A stretch of DNA of 64,000 nt from Massilia rubra (GTDB lineage Bacteria > Pseudomonadota > Gammaproteobacteria > Burkholderiales > Burkholderiaceae_D), in assembly GCF_011682065.1 (NCBI RefSeq), contig NZ_VUYU01000019.1, positions 62,001-126,000 on the forward strand, read 5' to 3'. The position numbers and the translations under genes were made by a program. The notes beneath the pieces are model-generated. The model saw only the letters and a program-made list of their open reading frames with translations. It was not told the origin of the DNA and ran no database searches. This document shows positions 1-10,352 of the stretch, one piece after another; position 1 is the first letter of the stretch; the number at the start of each line of letters is the position of its first letter.

Positions 1-3000
1 ATCGCGGCCCGAGCCGGGCTCGCGCGCGACAATGCGTTCATCGACGTACTGGTGGCCGACAAGGGCCTGCTGTACGCCATGGGGATCGTGCTGCGCAGGC
101 AGCGCTTTGTCATCTCGTACGATAGCATTGACGGCAAGGGCTTCTACCAGATTCACGATCCCGACACCTACGACGATGAGTTTTTCGGCGATACCGAACT
201 GGCCCTGCGCACCCACCTCGCGCATGCGTCGCAAGACGTCTGGGAACAATGCGTCGAGATGGCGCGCCACGCCGCGCAAGGCCTGGACAGGCGCCGCCGC
301 CCCTTGCTGGCGGCGCTGCTGCCGGATGTACCCGAGCTGGCCAACGAAATCGCCCTGATGTTGCCGCCGTATCGGGATAACCAGTCCATGTACTGGTCCG
401 CCAACGATGCCTGGCTGATGGTGTACGCCACCGCGCCCGAGGCGCTCGAGGCGCTGCGCGCGTGGCCGTATCGGCCGATGGGACCTTTTCACGAGTCGCT
501 CACCGCCGTGGCCTGCGCGATCCAGGATCGCGGGGACGGCGCCTTGGAGGCGCTCCAGGATGGCGTCGACAAGGAAGCGGCGGCCAACGGGCTGGCGTGC
601 ATCGGCACGGCACAATCGATGACCGTGCTGGCACTGGGCTGCGGCCAGGGCCAGACACCGTTCACGCAACTGTGCGCCGCCGGCCAGCGCTGGCCGGAAG
701 TGGCCATGACGGTGCTGAGCCAACTGATCGCGAAGGACCACTGCGGCCCCGCCCGCGCACGCCAAGTGCTGGCCAGCATCATGCCGGTCCATGCCAGCCG
801 CGTTAGCGGCTTGAAGGCGCTGCTGCCCGCGCCGGCATGGAAAGTGCTGTCGGTGGCCGCCGCGCAGTTCATCACTGCGCGCGACTGCGCCGACGCGAGC
901 GAACTGCCGACGGTCCTGGTCGACCCGCCATGGCACGCGCCCGCACGCAAGGAAGCGCCGCCGTTCGCGCTGGCGCCCTTGCCGCTGGCGCCGGTCGAAA
1001 CCTGGAGCGAGGAAGAACGCCAGCGGTTGCGTGATGAATGGCGCAGTTTTCTCGGTTACACGAGCACTTCGCCGGAGGCACTGGCGCATGCGGTGGACGC
1101 GGTAGCGGCGGCCGATACCGACGGCAGCCTGGCGCGCTGGGTCGACTGCCTGCTGCCGGAGCGCGCGTTCCAGGGACGCACGCTGGAGATCCTCGCACTG
1201 CCCGCACCGGTCAATGCCAGGGTGTGGAACGCGCTGGCCGCCATGGGCATGGACCACCCCGGACAGGCCATCGCCACGCTCGGCCTGGCCGCCCTGCCAG
1301 GACTGGTCGAGACCTGCATCCGCACCCCGGGCCAGCACATAGGCTATGCGCAGTACTTCGGCGCCGTCGAACTGGCGCTGCCGGTGGCGCGCACCTACGC
1401 CACGCTCAAGGGGCGCGCTCTGATCGCTACGGCGCGCGCCTGGCTGCTGCGCTTTCCCGAACACGCCGCCTGCGGCCTGATCGCCGTCGCCCTGGGCCAG
1501 CCCGGCCCGGACCGCGACCACGCGCGGCGCGCCCTGCGCCTGGTGGCCGCCAACGGCCAGCGCGCATTGGTGACGACCGTCGCCAGCCGCTATGGGCAGG
1601 ATGCGGTGGGCGAGGCATTGGGCGCCATGCTCGATGAAAGCGCACTGCGGCTGTATCCCCCAAAAATCGGCAAACTGCCGCCGTTCTGGACACCGCTGGT
1701 CTGGACCCGCCCCCTGTTGGCCGGCAGCGGCAAGGCCTTGCCCGACGCGGCGCTCAATGCGATCGGCATCATGCTGCGTTTTCCGCACAGCGACGGCGTG
1801 TACGCCGGCGTGACCGAGCTCAAACAGGCCTGCACCCCGGCCTCGCTGGCCGACTTTGCGTGGGAGCTTTTCCGCGCCTGGATCGAGGACGGCGCCAAAC
1901 CGAAGGAGGACTGGGCCTTTTATGCGCTTGGCCTGCTCGGCAACGACGATAGCGCGCGCAAGCTCACGCCGTTGCTGCGCGCCTGGCCCGGAGAAAAACT
2001 GCACACGCGCGCCGTCGCCGGGCTGGACATCCTGGCAATGATCGGCACCGATGCGGCCCTGCTGCATCTCAACGGCATCGCGCAAAAGCTCCAGTTCAAG
2101 GCCTTGCAGGACCGCGCGCAGGAAAAGATCGCCGCCATTGCCGAGGTCCGCGGCTTGAGCGCCGAGGAACTGGAAGACCGCCTCGCGCCCGACCTGGGCC
2201 TCGATGACCGCGGTACGCTGCTGCTCGACTTCGGGCCGCGCCAGTTCCGGGTCGGCTTCGATGAAGCACTCAAGCCTTTCGTGCGCGACGAGCGCGGCGC
2301 GCGCCTGGCCGACCTGCCCAAACCGAAGCAGAATGACGATCCCGATCTGTCGGCGGCGGCGGTTGAGCGCTACAAACAGCTCAAGAAAGACGCGCGCACC
2401 CTCGCCGCGCAGCAGGTGCGGCGCTTGGAGAGCGCGATGTGCGCCCAGCGCCGCTGGCCGCGCCGGGTATTCCTCGATTTCCTGGCCGGCCACCCACTGC
2501 TGCGCCATCTGGTGCAGCGCCTGGTGTGGGGCGTGTATGGCGCCGACGGCGCTTTGCTGGCCTGCTTCCGGGTCGACGTGGACGGCGCCTTCAGCGACGC
2601 CAGCGACGACAGTTTTACGCTGCAGGACGGCGACGACACGCTGGTCGGCATCCCGCATCCGGTGGACCTGCCGGCGGCCATGGCCGCCGCCTTCGGCCAG
2701 CTGCTCGCCGACTACCAGCTGCTGCAGCCGTTCGCGCAGCTCGGGCGCGACACATACCGGCTGGACGCCGATGACGAGGGCCTGCACGCCCTGGAGCGCT
2801 GGCGCAAAATCGTACCGACGGGCAGCGTGCTTGGCCTGGTCAACCAGGGCTGGCGGCGCGGGCAAGCATGGGACGGCGGCGCGATCGGTGAATTTACCAA
2901 GATGCTCGGCGGTGCTTACATTGCCGAACTAAGCATTTCGCCGGGTATCATTGCGGGCATGGCTAACGAAAGCGCGGAACAAAGGCTAGAGCAACTGGTG

Positions 3001-3132
3001 GTGCGGCACGGCGACGGGTCGGGCCGCATGGGCGGCAGCGTGGCGCTGTCCTCGCTCGATGCGGTCATGCTCAGTGAGTTGATCAGGGATATGGAATGGT
3101 TATGCGCCGCCGAAGGCGCGCGTGCGATGTGA
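1..3132 (+). CDS. YehI-like DUF4132 protein, copy 1 (5' end outside window)
   Basis: This frame is open from the first base of the window. The residues before the first possible internal start (GTG at 52) match the aligned region of the other copies, where FIDVLVADKGL corresponds to FLDFLVADKGL, so the gene begins upstream. The 1,043 visible codons lack roughly 190-200 residues, including any WGR domain. The middle is an alpha-helical, HEAT-like region. The DUF4132 region starts near visible residue 810 (AMCAQRRW), contains HPLLRHLVQRLVWG and ends with SELIRDMEWLC. It has a slightly longer C terminus than its paralogues. The family is uncharacterised; E. coli YehI is the reference member. It lies 12 nt upstream of copy 2, so cotranscription is likely. 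Family assignment is secure and function is not. Confidence 0.9.
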   Translation: MAARAGLARDNAFIDVLVADKGLLYAMGIVLRRQRFVISYDSIDGKGFYQIHDPDTYDDEFFGDTELALRTHLAHASQDVWEQCVEMARHAAQGLDRRRRPLLAALLPDVPELANEIALMLPPYRDNQSMYWSANDAWLMVYATAPEALEALRAWPYRPMGPFHESLTAVACAIQDRGDGALEALQDGVDKEAAANGLACIGTAQSMTVLALGCGQGQTPFTQLCAAGQRWPEVAMTVLSQLIAKDHCGPARARQVLASIMPVHASRVSGLKALLPAPAWKVLSVAAAQFITARDCADASELPTVLVDPPWHAPARKEAPPFALAPLPLAPVETWSEEERQRLRDEWRSFLGYTSTSPEALAHAVDAVAAADTDGSLARWVDCLLPERAFQGRTLEILALPAPVNARVWNALAAMGMDHPGQAIATLGLAALPGLVETCIRTPGQHIGYAQYFGAVELALPVARTYATLKGRALIATARAWLLRFPEHAACGLIAVALGQPGPDRDHARRALRLVAANGQRALVTTVASRYGQDAVGEALGAMLDESALRLYPPKIGKLPPFWTPLVWTRPLLAGSGKALPDAALNAIGIMLRFPHSDGVYAGVTELKQACTPASLADFAWELFRAWIEDGAKPKEDWAFYALGLLGNDDSARKLTPLLRAWPGEKLHTRAVAGLDILAMIGTDAALLHLNGIAQKLQFKALQDRAQEKIAAIAEVRGLSAEELEDRLAPDLGLDDRGTLLLDFGPRQFRVGFDEALKPFVRDERGARLADLPKPKQNDDPDLSAAAVERYKQLKKDARTLAAQQVRRLESAMCAQRRWPRRVFLDFLAGHPLLRHLVQRLVWGVYGADGALLACFRVDVDGAFSDASDDSFTLQDGDDTLVGIPHPVDLPAAMAAAFGQLLADYQLLQPFAQLGRDTYRLDADDEGLHALERWRKIVPTGSVLGLVNQGWRRGQAWDGGAIGEFTKMLGGAYIAELSISPGIIAGMANESAEQRLEQLVVRHGDGSGRMGGSVALSSLDAVMLSELIRDMEWLCAAEGARAM

Positions 3133-3144
3133 ATTGAAGGACAG

Positions 3145-6100
3145 ATGATGCGGCAATTTGAATTGAGCGATGACGTTTCGAACTCGGGCGACACCGCGCC
3201 CTGGCTTTCCTGCGGGCCGTTGGTCGATGTGCCGGCGGCGATGGCTGCAATCGCCCTTTCCTCGCGCCGTTTCCCCGGTGCGCCGCCGCGCACCGATGCC
3301 GATCAGGCGTGGAAGCTGTTCCTCAGCCATGCGCGCAACGAAAGAGCGCTGGACGCCGTCAGGTCCGACGCGCCGTTCCAGGATGGCGTGATCGAGGCCA
3401 CCGGGCGCATTGCGCAAGGCGTGCGCGCTGGCACACCGATGTCCGACGCGATCCTGCTTGCGGTTTCCACCTTGTTTTACGATAAGCTGGACGCATCGGA
3501 AGGCGCGCCCTTCGTCGATTTTTTGGTGGCGGAAAAAGGACTGCCCTACGCACTCGATGTGCTGCTGACCTGCCTGGAAAAGATGAGGATCAAGCGCACA
3601 TATACGGACGGCGTGCTCACATGGCACATCGCGGCCGACCGCGACTTGCAGTTTTCGCAGCATCCGCTTTTGTTCTCCCCGACTGAACTGGCGCTGCGCG
3701 CTCACCTCAGTCACGCCGCCCCGGCACTCTGGGAGCAATGCGCGCAGACGCTGCGCGAGGCGGTGCCGCGCATGCCCGAACAGCGCCAGGCGCTGCTGGG
3801 CGCCCTGCTGCCGGACCTGCCCGACGTGTCGGATGCAATGGTGCGCGCGCGCGGCTTCGTGCTGCGCTCGAACGACTCGTGGCTCAACACCACCGCCAGT
3901 GCATCCGTGCGCATGCAGGCGCTCGAATCGGGCAATCCGCACGAAGGCACGAATGGATTTTACGAGGTCCCCGCCGCCGTGGCGGCGGTGGTGCTGGAGC
4001 TGGGGGCCGAGGCCGTGGCGCTGCTGCGCAGCGGGGTACAGATCGATCTCGCTGCCGAGGGCCTGACCTGGATCGGCACACCCGACGCGGTGGAGATCCT
4101 GGCGCGCCGGGTGCTTGCGAGCGACAGCGGCAGGGCGCTCGAATTGCTCACCATGGCGGTGCGGCGCTGGCCGTACGCCGCACTGGCCGCATTGGCCGAG
4201 CTGAGCGCACCGGAACGCTACATGCCGCTCACGCTGCGTGATCTCCTTGCCGGTCTGGTGGCGGCCCATCTCGACGCCCTGCCGGCATTCAAGCCATGGC
4301 TATCGGAGTCTGCGGCGGCGCTGTTGGACACGATCATGGCCAGGATCGCCAGCGCCGGCGAGATCGCCGACGTCGCCGATCTGCCGCCGGTGCTGGTCAA
4401 TCCGCCCTGGTTGAAAACACGCAAGAAGGCAAAGGCGCTGTCGCTGGAACCGCTCGCACTGGCGCCGTCCGCACACTGGAGCGACCAGGAACGCGAGCAG
4501 ATGCGCCAGGAAGATCGCGACGGCGTGCCTACTGTTTTCGGCGATGCGTTCACGGTGCCACGCGACGCAGCTCAAGCCGCCGCCGTGGGCGACATGGCAG
4601 GAGTGCTTGCGGTGTGGGAGGCGTATGCGAGGCCGGGCAACAGCGCCGTGGGAAGCTGCGTGCACGCCTTTATCGACCTGCCGGCGCCGTATAACGCGGC
4701 GGTGTGGAACGCGCTGGCCGGGAATAAGATCGAATCGCCCGGCTACGCTGTGGCCACGCTTGGCCTGCACGGCCTGCCCGGTTATGTCACGATGTGCGAA
4801 CGGCGCCCGGGCACCGACCTTGGCTACATGCGGCACATCGCCGCCGTCGAACTGGCCGCGCCCATGGCGCGCGCCTACGTGATCCTGAAAGCGAAAGAAG
4901 TACGCGCCACCGCGCGCCGCTGGTTGCTGGCATATCCCGAACATGCCGCCTGCGGCCTGATCGCGCCCGCCCTCGGCAAGCCGGGCGCCGGCTGCGACCA
5001 GGCGGCCGACGTCTTGCGCATGCTGGCGGCGGCCGGCCACGACGCCCTGCTGATGCAGGTGGCGGGGCGCTACCAGCAGGCGGCGGTAAGCGCCGCCCTG
5101 CGCGCGCTGCTGGACCAGGACCCGCTCGAGATGGTCCCGGCAAAAATCCCCGTCGCTCCCGCGTTCTGGCGAGTCGACACGTTTACCCGTCCGCGCCTTG
5201 CCAGCAACGGCAAGGCGCTGTCCGACCATGCGCTCGACCTGCTCGGCGACATGCTGCGCTTTCCCCAGGGCGTGCGGGTCTACGCCGGCATCACCCAGGT
5301 GCGGCAGGCCTGCACGCCGGCCTCGCTGGCCGCGTTTGCATGGGACCTGTTCGGCGCCTGGGAGCTCGATTTCGGCAACCCAAAGGAAAACTGGGCCTTT
5401 GCCGCCATCGGCGGTGCTCGGCGACGACAACCTGGCGCGCAAGCTGGCGCCGATGATCCGCGACTGGCCCGGCGAAGGCTTGCATGCGCGGGCCGGATAC
5501 GGCCTCGATGTGCTGGCCGCAATCGGCACCGAGACCGCCATGATGCTACTGAGCGCGATCGCGCAACGCGGCGGCACGGCGAGCCTGCGCGAAAAGGCGC
5601 GCGAGGCGATAACGCAGGTCGCGGCGGCGCGCAACATGACCGCCGACGAACTGGAAGACCGCCTGACGCCAGAACTCGGTCTCGACGAGCAAGGCACCCT
5701 GCTGCTCGACTTCGGCCCGCGCCAGTTCCTGGTCGGCTTCGATGAAGCGCTCAAGCCATATGTGCGCGACCAGGACGGCGCGCCGCTGGCCGACCTGCCC
5801 AAACCCCGGCAAGGCGACGACGCCGACCTCGCGCGCGCCGCCACGGAGCGCTACAAGACACTCAAGAAAGACGTGCGCGGCATCGCCTCGCACCAGGTGC
5901 AGCGGCTGGAGATGGCAATGTGCACACAGCGGCGCTGGACGCCCGAGATCTTCCTGGCCTGCCTGGCTGGCCATGCGCTGGTGCGCCATCTGGTACGGCG
6001 CCTTGTCTGGGGCGTGTATCGCGACGGCCGGCTGGAAAGCTGCTTCCGGGTCGGCCAGGATGGCTGTGTCACCGACGGCGCCGACGACGCGTACGTGCTG

Positions 6101-6577
6101 GCGCAAGGCGACGATATCCGCATCGGCATCGCGCATGCGGTGGAGATGTCGGCCAGCGACACGGCGGCCTTCGGCGATCTGTTTGGCGACTATGAGCTGG
6201 TGCAGCCGTTTCAGCAGATGGGCCGCGATACGTACGCGCTGAGCACGGCCGAACTGGCATCGGGCCGTTTGCTGCGCTGGGACGGCGTGGTGGTGCCGAC
6301 CGGGCACCTGATCGGCCTGACCAAGCGAAGCTGGCGGCGCGGCCGCACGCAAGAGCGCAGCTACGTGCGCGACGCCAGCAAGGCCATGGCGGGCGGCTTG
6401 CTGGCCGAACTGACCTTCGAACCGGGCTTCATGGCCGCAATGGTCGACCAGCATCCCGAACAAACCTTGAAGCAGGTGCTGCTCACCGGCCCCGGCACGC
6501 AGGGCGCACCGCTGGCGGCGCCCGATCCGGTCGTCGCCAGTGAACTGATACGCGACCTGCAACAACTGTGCGTCTGA
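3145..6577 (+). pseudogene. YehI-like DUF4132 gene, copy 2: WGR domain deleted, +1 frameshift
   Basis: The start has tandem ATGs at 3145 and 3148. AAGGA at 3137-3141 fits the second one, which is the start conserved in all copies. The first ten or so residues (MRQFELSDDVS) match the paralogues, but the protein then jumps directly to GDTAPWL, a point after the WGR domain and linker elsewhere. About 75-90 codons are therefore missing in frame. Near 5411-5415 an extra G (atcggcggtgctcgg against ggcgtgctgggc in copy 3) shifts the reading frame. The remainder, with a complete DUF4132 region and the ASELIRDLQQLC end, continues intact in frame 2 to the TGA at 6577. If corrected, it encodes about 1,143 aa. 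As read, it gives an 866-residue protein without the C-terminal domain. A sequencing error is possible; the WGR loss is independent of it. It is closest to copy 3. Confidence 0.8.
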
Positions 6578-6613
6578 AACGGCGCCGGCAGAAATCCATT
6601 TTCCAGGACATGC

Positions 6614-9600
6614 ATGATGCGGCGATTTGAATTAGACGATGGCGTTTCCAGTAAATTCTGGGAAGTCGGGCAGGCCGGTTGCGAACTGCATATCCGCTTC
6701 GGCAGGATCGGCACCGCAGGACAAAGCAAACCGAAAACCTTCGCGGACGAAGCCACGGCGGCCGCCGCGCTGGTCAAACTGGTGCGCGAAAAGACCGCCA
6801 AGGGCTATGTGGAGACAAGCGCCGGGGCCTGCATCGCCGTGGTGGGCAATTCCGCTGCCGCCCCAGCAGCGCAACCGCCGGCCGGCGACATCGCCCCATG
6901 GCTCGCCTGCGGACCGGTGCTCGACCTGCCTACCGGCCTGGCCGCGCTGGCCCTGCCCTCGCGCCAGGCACCCGGTCCGGCGCCGATTACCGACGCCGAC
7001 CGCGCCTGGGATATGTACCTGCAGGTCGCGCGCCCGTACGGCGACCCGGCCATGTCCATCTGCGACACGCATCTGCACGCTGGCCTGAACGAGGCCATGC
7101 AGCGCATCCGGCAAGGCACGCGCAGCGGCAGCATGCTGTCGGATACGATCATGTTCGCCATCGCCGCCCAGTTCTGGTCACCAAAAGAATTCAATGGCGC
7201 CTTTCCTTTCCTCGATTTTCTCGCGGCTGAAAAAGGACTGCCTTATGCGGTCGACGTGATGTTAACCGCCATGCAACAACTGAGCGCCAATTCAATACGC
7301 GCGAGCGCCGCCATGCCCAACGAGCGCTGGCAGGTGCGCGCAATCGGGCCCGATGCGACGCTGACCGATACGTACTACCGTATCAGGACAAACCGGGCGC
7401 TTCACCAGCACCTCGTTCACGCTAACGAGGCAACGTGGAATCAGTGCATGCAAACGATTGGTGAGCGTCTGGCGCGTTTGCCAGCAGCCTACCGCGCGAA
7501 TCTGGCGCCCTTCCAACCCGACGCGCCACTTATCGCGCTGCGGCCCTTACCAGAGCAAGGAAACGAGACCTGCCGCCCTCCCGCGTCTCTTTCGCAGATG
7601 TACGCCACCCTTGCCAACGCCAGGGCACTGGTGATGGGCGCCGGTCGCGACACCGAGCTGTATCGTGACAGCGCGCTCACGGTCATGGCCACCTTGATCC
7701 GGGAACACGGCGCCGATGTCGCCACGCTGTTGCATGCCGCACCCACCATTGAGCTGGGCACCGAGGCGCTCACCTGGATCGGCACGCCGCTGGCCATCCA
7801 CACGCTCGGGCGCGAACTGGTGGAGGCCAGCCGTGGATTTTTCCGCCAGCCCGCCGTCGACGCGCGCCAGCGCTTGCGCGACGTCGTGCGGCGCTGGCCG
7901 CTGGCGGCGATCGCGGGCCTGGCACAGCTGATCGCCACCGAGGACCAGGTTCCGCAGGCGGTCCACGAGATGCTGGCCACGCTGGCCTACGAACACCTCG
8001 CAGTTCTTCCCGCTTTCAGGCCGTGGATAACGGCGCCGGCGGCGGCGGTGCTCGATGCGATCAGCGCCAGCTTCACCGACGACACGCTTGCCGCCGATGC
8101 CGACCTGCCGCCGGTGCTGGCCAATCCACCCTGGCTGGCGCCGCGCAAAAAGGCGGTCGCGGCGATGTCGCTGGCGCCGCTGCCGCTGGCGAGCGTCGCG
8201 CACTGGAGCGACGAGGAACGCGAAGAGATGCGCATGGAGGAGCGCGAGACGCTGTTTACTTACGCCACCCAGGCCACGGCGCCAGCGCACAGCGCGGCGG
8301 CCATCGCTGCCGGCGACACCGCCGGCCTGATCGCCATGTGGCAGGAAGCGGCGCAAGACAACAAGTTCTTCGCGGCCTGCGTGCATCTCATCGCCGACCT
8401 GCCGGCTCCCTGCAACGCGGCGGTATGGAACGCCACCGCCGGGCACCCGATCAATTCGCCCGGCTACGCGGTGGCAACCCTGGGCCTGAGCGGCTTGCCG
8501 GCCCTGGTGACGATGTGCGAGCAGCGTCCTGGCGACGACCTGGTGTACGCCCGCCACATCGCCGCGGTCGAACTGGCGGCGCCTATCGCACGCGCCTATG
8601 CGACCCTGAAAACGAGAACTGTGCGCGCCGCAGCCCGGCAATGGCTGCTGGCGTACCCGGAACACACCGCCTGCGCGCTGATCGCGCCGGCCCTGGGCAA
8701 GGCGGGCAACGTGCGCGAGCAAGCGGCCGACGTCTTGCGCATGCTCGCCGCCGCCGGCCACGACACCCTGCTGATGGAGGTGGCCGCGCGCTACCAGCAG
8801 CCTGCGGTCGGCGCCGCCCTGCGCGCGCTGCTCGACCAGGATCCGCTCGACCTGTATCCGGCAAAACTGGCAGCCGTACCGGATTTCTGGGCGCCGCGCA
8901 GCTGGCCCCGTCCGCACCTGGCCAGCAATGGCAAGGCGCTGGGCGACGCCGCCATCGACGCCCTCGGCGCCATGCTGCGCTTTGCGCAAGGGGAGCGCGT
9001 GTACGCCGGCCTGGCCCAGGTTCGCGCGGCATGCACGCCCGATTCGTTGGCCGCCTTTGCCTGGGATCTGTTCATCGCCTGGCAGAACGATGGCGGCAGC
9101 GCCCGCGAGAACTGGGCCTTCACCGCCCTGGGCGTGCTGGGCGACGACGACATCGCCAGGAAGCTCGGGCCGCTGGTACGCGAGTGGCCGGCCGACGCCA
9201 TGCATTCGCGCGCGGCATTCGGGGTCGACGTACTCGGCGCGATCGGCACCGATGTGGCCCTGCTGGAGTTGCGCGCCATTGTCAAGCGCTTCAATTCCGG
9301 AACGCTGAAAGAGAGCGCGCGCGCAAAAATCGCGCAGATTGCCGAGGCGCGCGGCATGAGCGCCGACGAACTGGAAGACCATCTCACGCCCGAACTGGGG
9401 CTGGACGAACAAGGCACGCTGCTGCTCGACTTTGGCGCGCGCCAGTTCCTGGTCGGCTTCGACGAAGCGCTGCGTCCTTATGTGCTCGACCCGCACGGCG
9501 CGCACCTGGCCGACCTGCCCAAGCCACGCAAGGACGACGACACCGAACTGGCGGGTGCAGCCGTGGTGCGCTACAAACAGCTCAAGAAAGATGTGCGCGC

Positions 9601-10315
9601 CATCGCCCTGCAGCAGGTGACGCGGCTGGAAATGGCGATGCGCACGCGGCGCCGCTGGACGCCGGAAAAATTCATGACCTTCATGGCCGGCCATGCGCTG
9701 GTGCGCCACCTTGCGCAACGGGTGGTGTGGGCCGCGTATCGCGACGAATGCCTCGAAGCGTGCTTCCGGCTCACGCCCGACGGCTCCTTTGCCGATAGCG
9801 CCGACGACACATACGCGCTGCCGCAGGACGACGGCATCCGCATCGGCATCCCCCACCCGCTCGACATGACGGCTGCCGACCTGGCGGCGTTCACGCAGCT
9901 GTTGACCGACTATAAGCTGATGCAGCCGTTTTCCCAGCTCGATCGCGACACCTATGCACTTGCCGACGCCGAGATGACGTCGGACCGCTTGCTGCGCTGG
10001 GATGGCGTGCCGGCGGCGAGCGGCGGCATCCTGGGACTGGGCAAGTGGGGCTGGCGGCGCGGCCGCACGCAAGAACGCAGCTACGTGCACGACTTCAGCA
10101 AGGCCATGGCCGACGGGCGGGTGGCGCTATTGAGCTTCGAGCCGGGCATCATGATCGCCGCAACCGAGGAACATCCTGAACAAATCCTCAGGCTGGTGCT
10201 GGTCGGAAGCAGCGACCAGCTCGGATATTATCCACGCGACCCGGTAGCGCTGGCGCAGCTCGACCCGGTCGACGCCAGTGAACTGATACGCGACATCGAA
10301 CACTTGCGCGCCTGA
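6614..10315 (+). CDS. WGR and DUF4132 protein, YehI-like, copy 3
   Basis: The 1,233-residue product has an N-terminal WGR domain (about residues 2-75) with FGRIGTAG in place of the canonical WGR triplet and the closing EKTAKGYVET. A short Ala/Pro linker, a long HEAT-like helical region and a C-terminal DUF4132 region (from about residue 1006, AMRTRRRW) follow. WGR domains bind nucleic acid in PARPs, so a DNA- or RNA-binding role is plausible but not shown. Two ATGs overlap the start (6614 and 6617), and AGGA at 6605-6608 suits either. It resembles copy 2 in lacking the GASHGGRLL insertion and in the WRRGRTQERSYV motif. Its third quarter of the N-terminal half is the most divergent of the set, and the DUF4132 Cys seen as AMC in other copies is Arg here. 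Confidence 0.92.
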   Translation: MMRRFELDDGVSSKFWEVGQAGCELHIRFGRIGTAGQSKPKTFADEATAAAALVKLVREKTAKGYVETSAGACIAVVGNSAAAPAAQPPAGDIAPWLACGPVLDLPTGLAALALPSRQAPGPAPITDADRAWDMYLQVARPYGDPAMSICDTHLHAGLNEAMQRIRQGTRSGSMLSDTIMFAIAAQFWSPKEFNGAFPFLDFLAAEKGLPYAVDVMLTAMQQLSANSIRASAAMPNERWQVRAIGPDATLTDTYYRIRTNRALHQHLVHANEATWNQCMQTIGERLARLPAAYRANLAPFQPDAPLIALRPLPEQGNETCRPPASLSQMYATLANARALVMGAGRDTELYRDSALTVMATLIREHGADVATLLHAAPTIELGTEALTWIGTPLAIHTLGRELVEASRGFFRQPAVDARQRLRDVVRRWPLAAIAGLAQLIATEDQVPQAVHEMLATLAYEHLAVLPAFRPWITAPAAAVLDAISASFTDDTLAADADLPPVLANPPWLAPRKKAVAAMSLAPLPLASVAHWSDEEREEMRMEERETLFTYATQATAPAHSAAAIAAGDTAGLIAMWQEAAQDNKFFAACVHLIADLPAPCNAAVWNATAGHPINSPGYAVATLGLSGLPALVTMCEQRPGDDLVYARHIAAVELAAPIARAYATLKTRTVRAAARQWLLAYPEHTACALIAPALGKAGNVREQAADVLRMLAAAGHDTLLMEVAARYQQPAVGAALRALLDQDPLDLYPAKLAAVPDFWAPRSWPRPHLASNGKALGDAAIDALGAMLRFAQGERVYAGLAQVRAACTPDSLAAFAWDLFIAWQNDGGSARENWAFTALGVLGDDDIARKLGPLVREWPADAMHSRAAFGVDVLGAIGTDVALLELRAIVKRFNSGTLKESARAKIAQIAEARGMSADELEDHLTPELGLDEQGTLLLDFGARQFLVGFDEALRPYVLDPHGAHLADLPKPRKDDDTELAGAAVVRYKQLKKDVRAIALQQVTRLEMAMRTRRRWTPEKFMTFMAGHALVRHLAQRVVWAAYRDECLEACFRLTPDGSFADSADDTYALPQDDGIRIGIPHPLDMTAADLAAFTQLLTDYKLMQPFSQLDRDTYALADAEMTSDRLLRWDGVPAASGGILGLGKWGWRRGRTQERSYVHDFSKAMADGRVALLSFEPGIMIAATEEHPEQILRLVLVGSSDQLGYYPRDPVALAQLDPVDASELIRDIEHLRA

Positions 10316-10352
10316 GACGGCACGCGCGCACACCATCACAACAGGACTGAGA

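Noticed and set aside
5400-5420. Programmed frameshift in copy 2
   Set aside because: No slippery heptamer, internal Shine-Dalgarno signal or rare stop codon is present; a mutation or sequencing error fits better.
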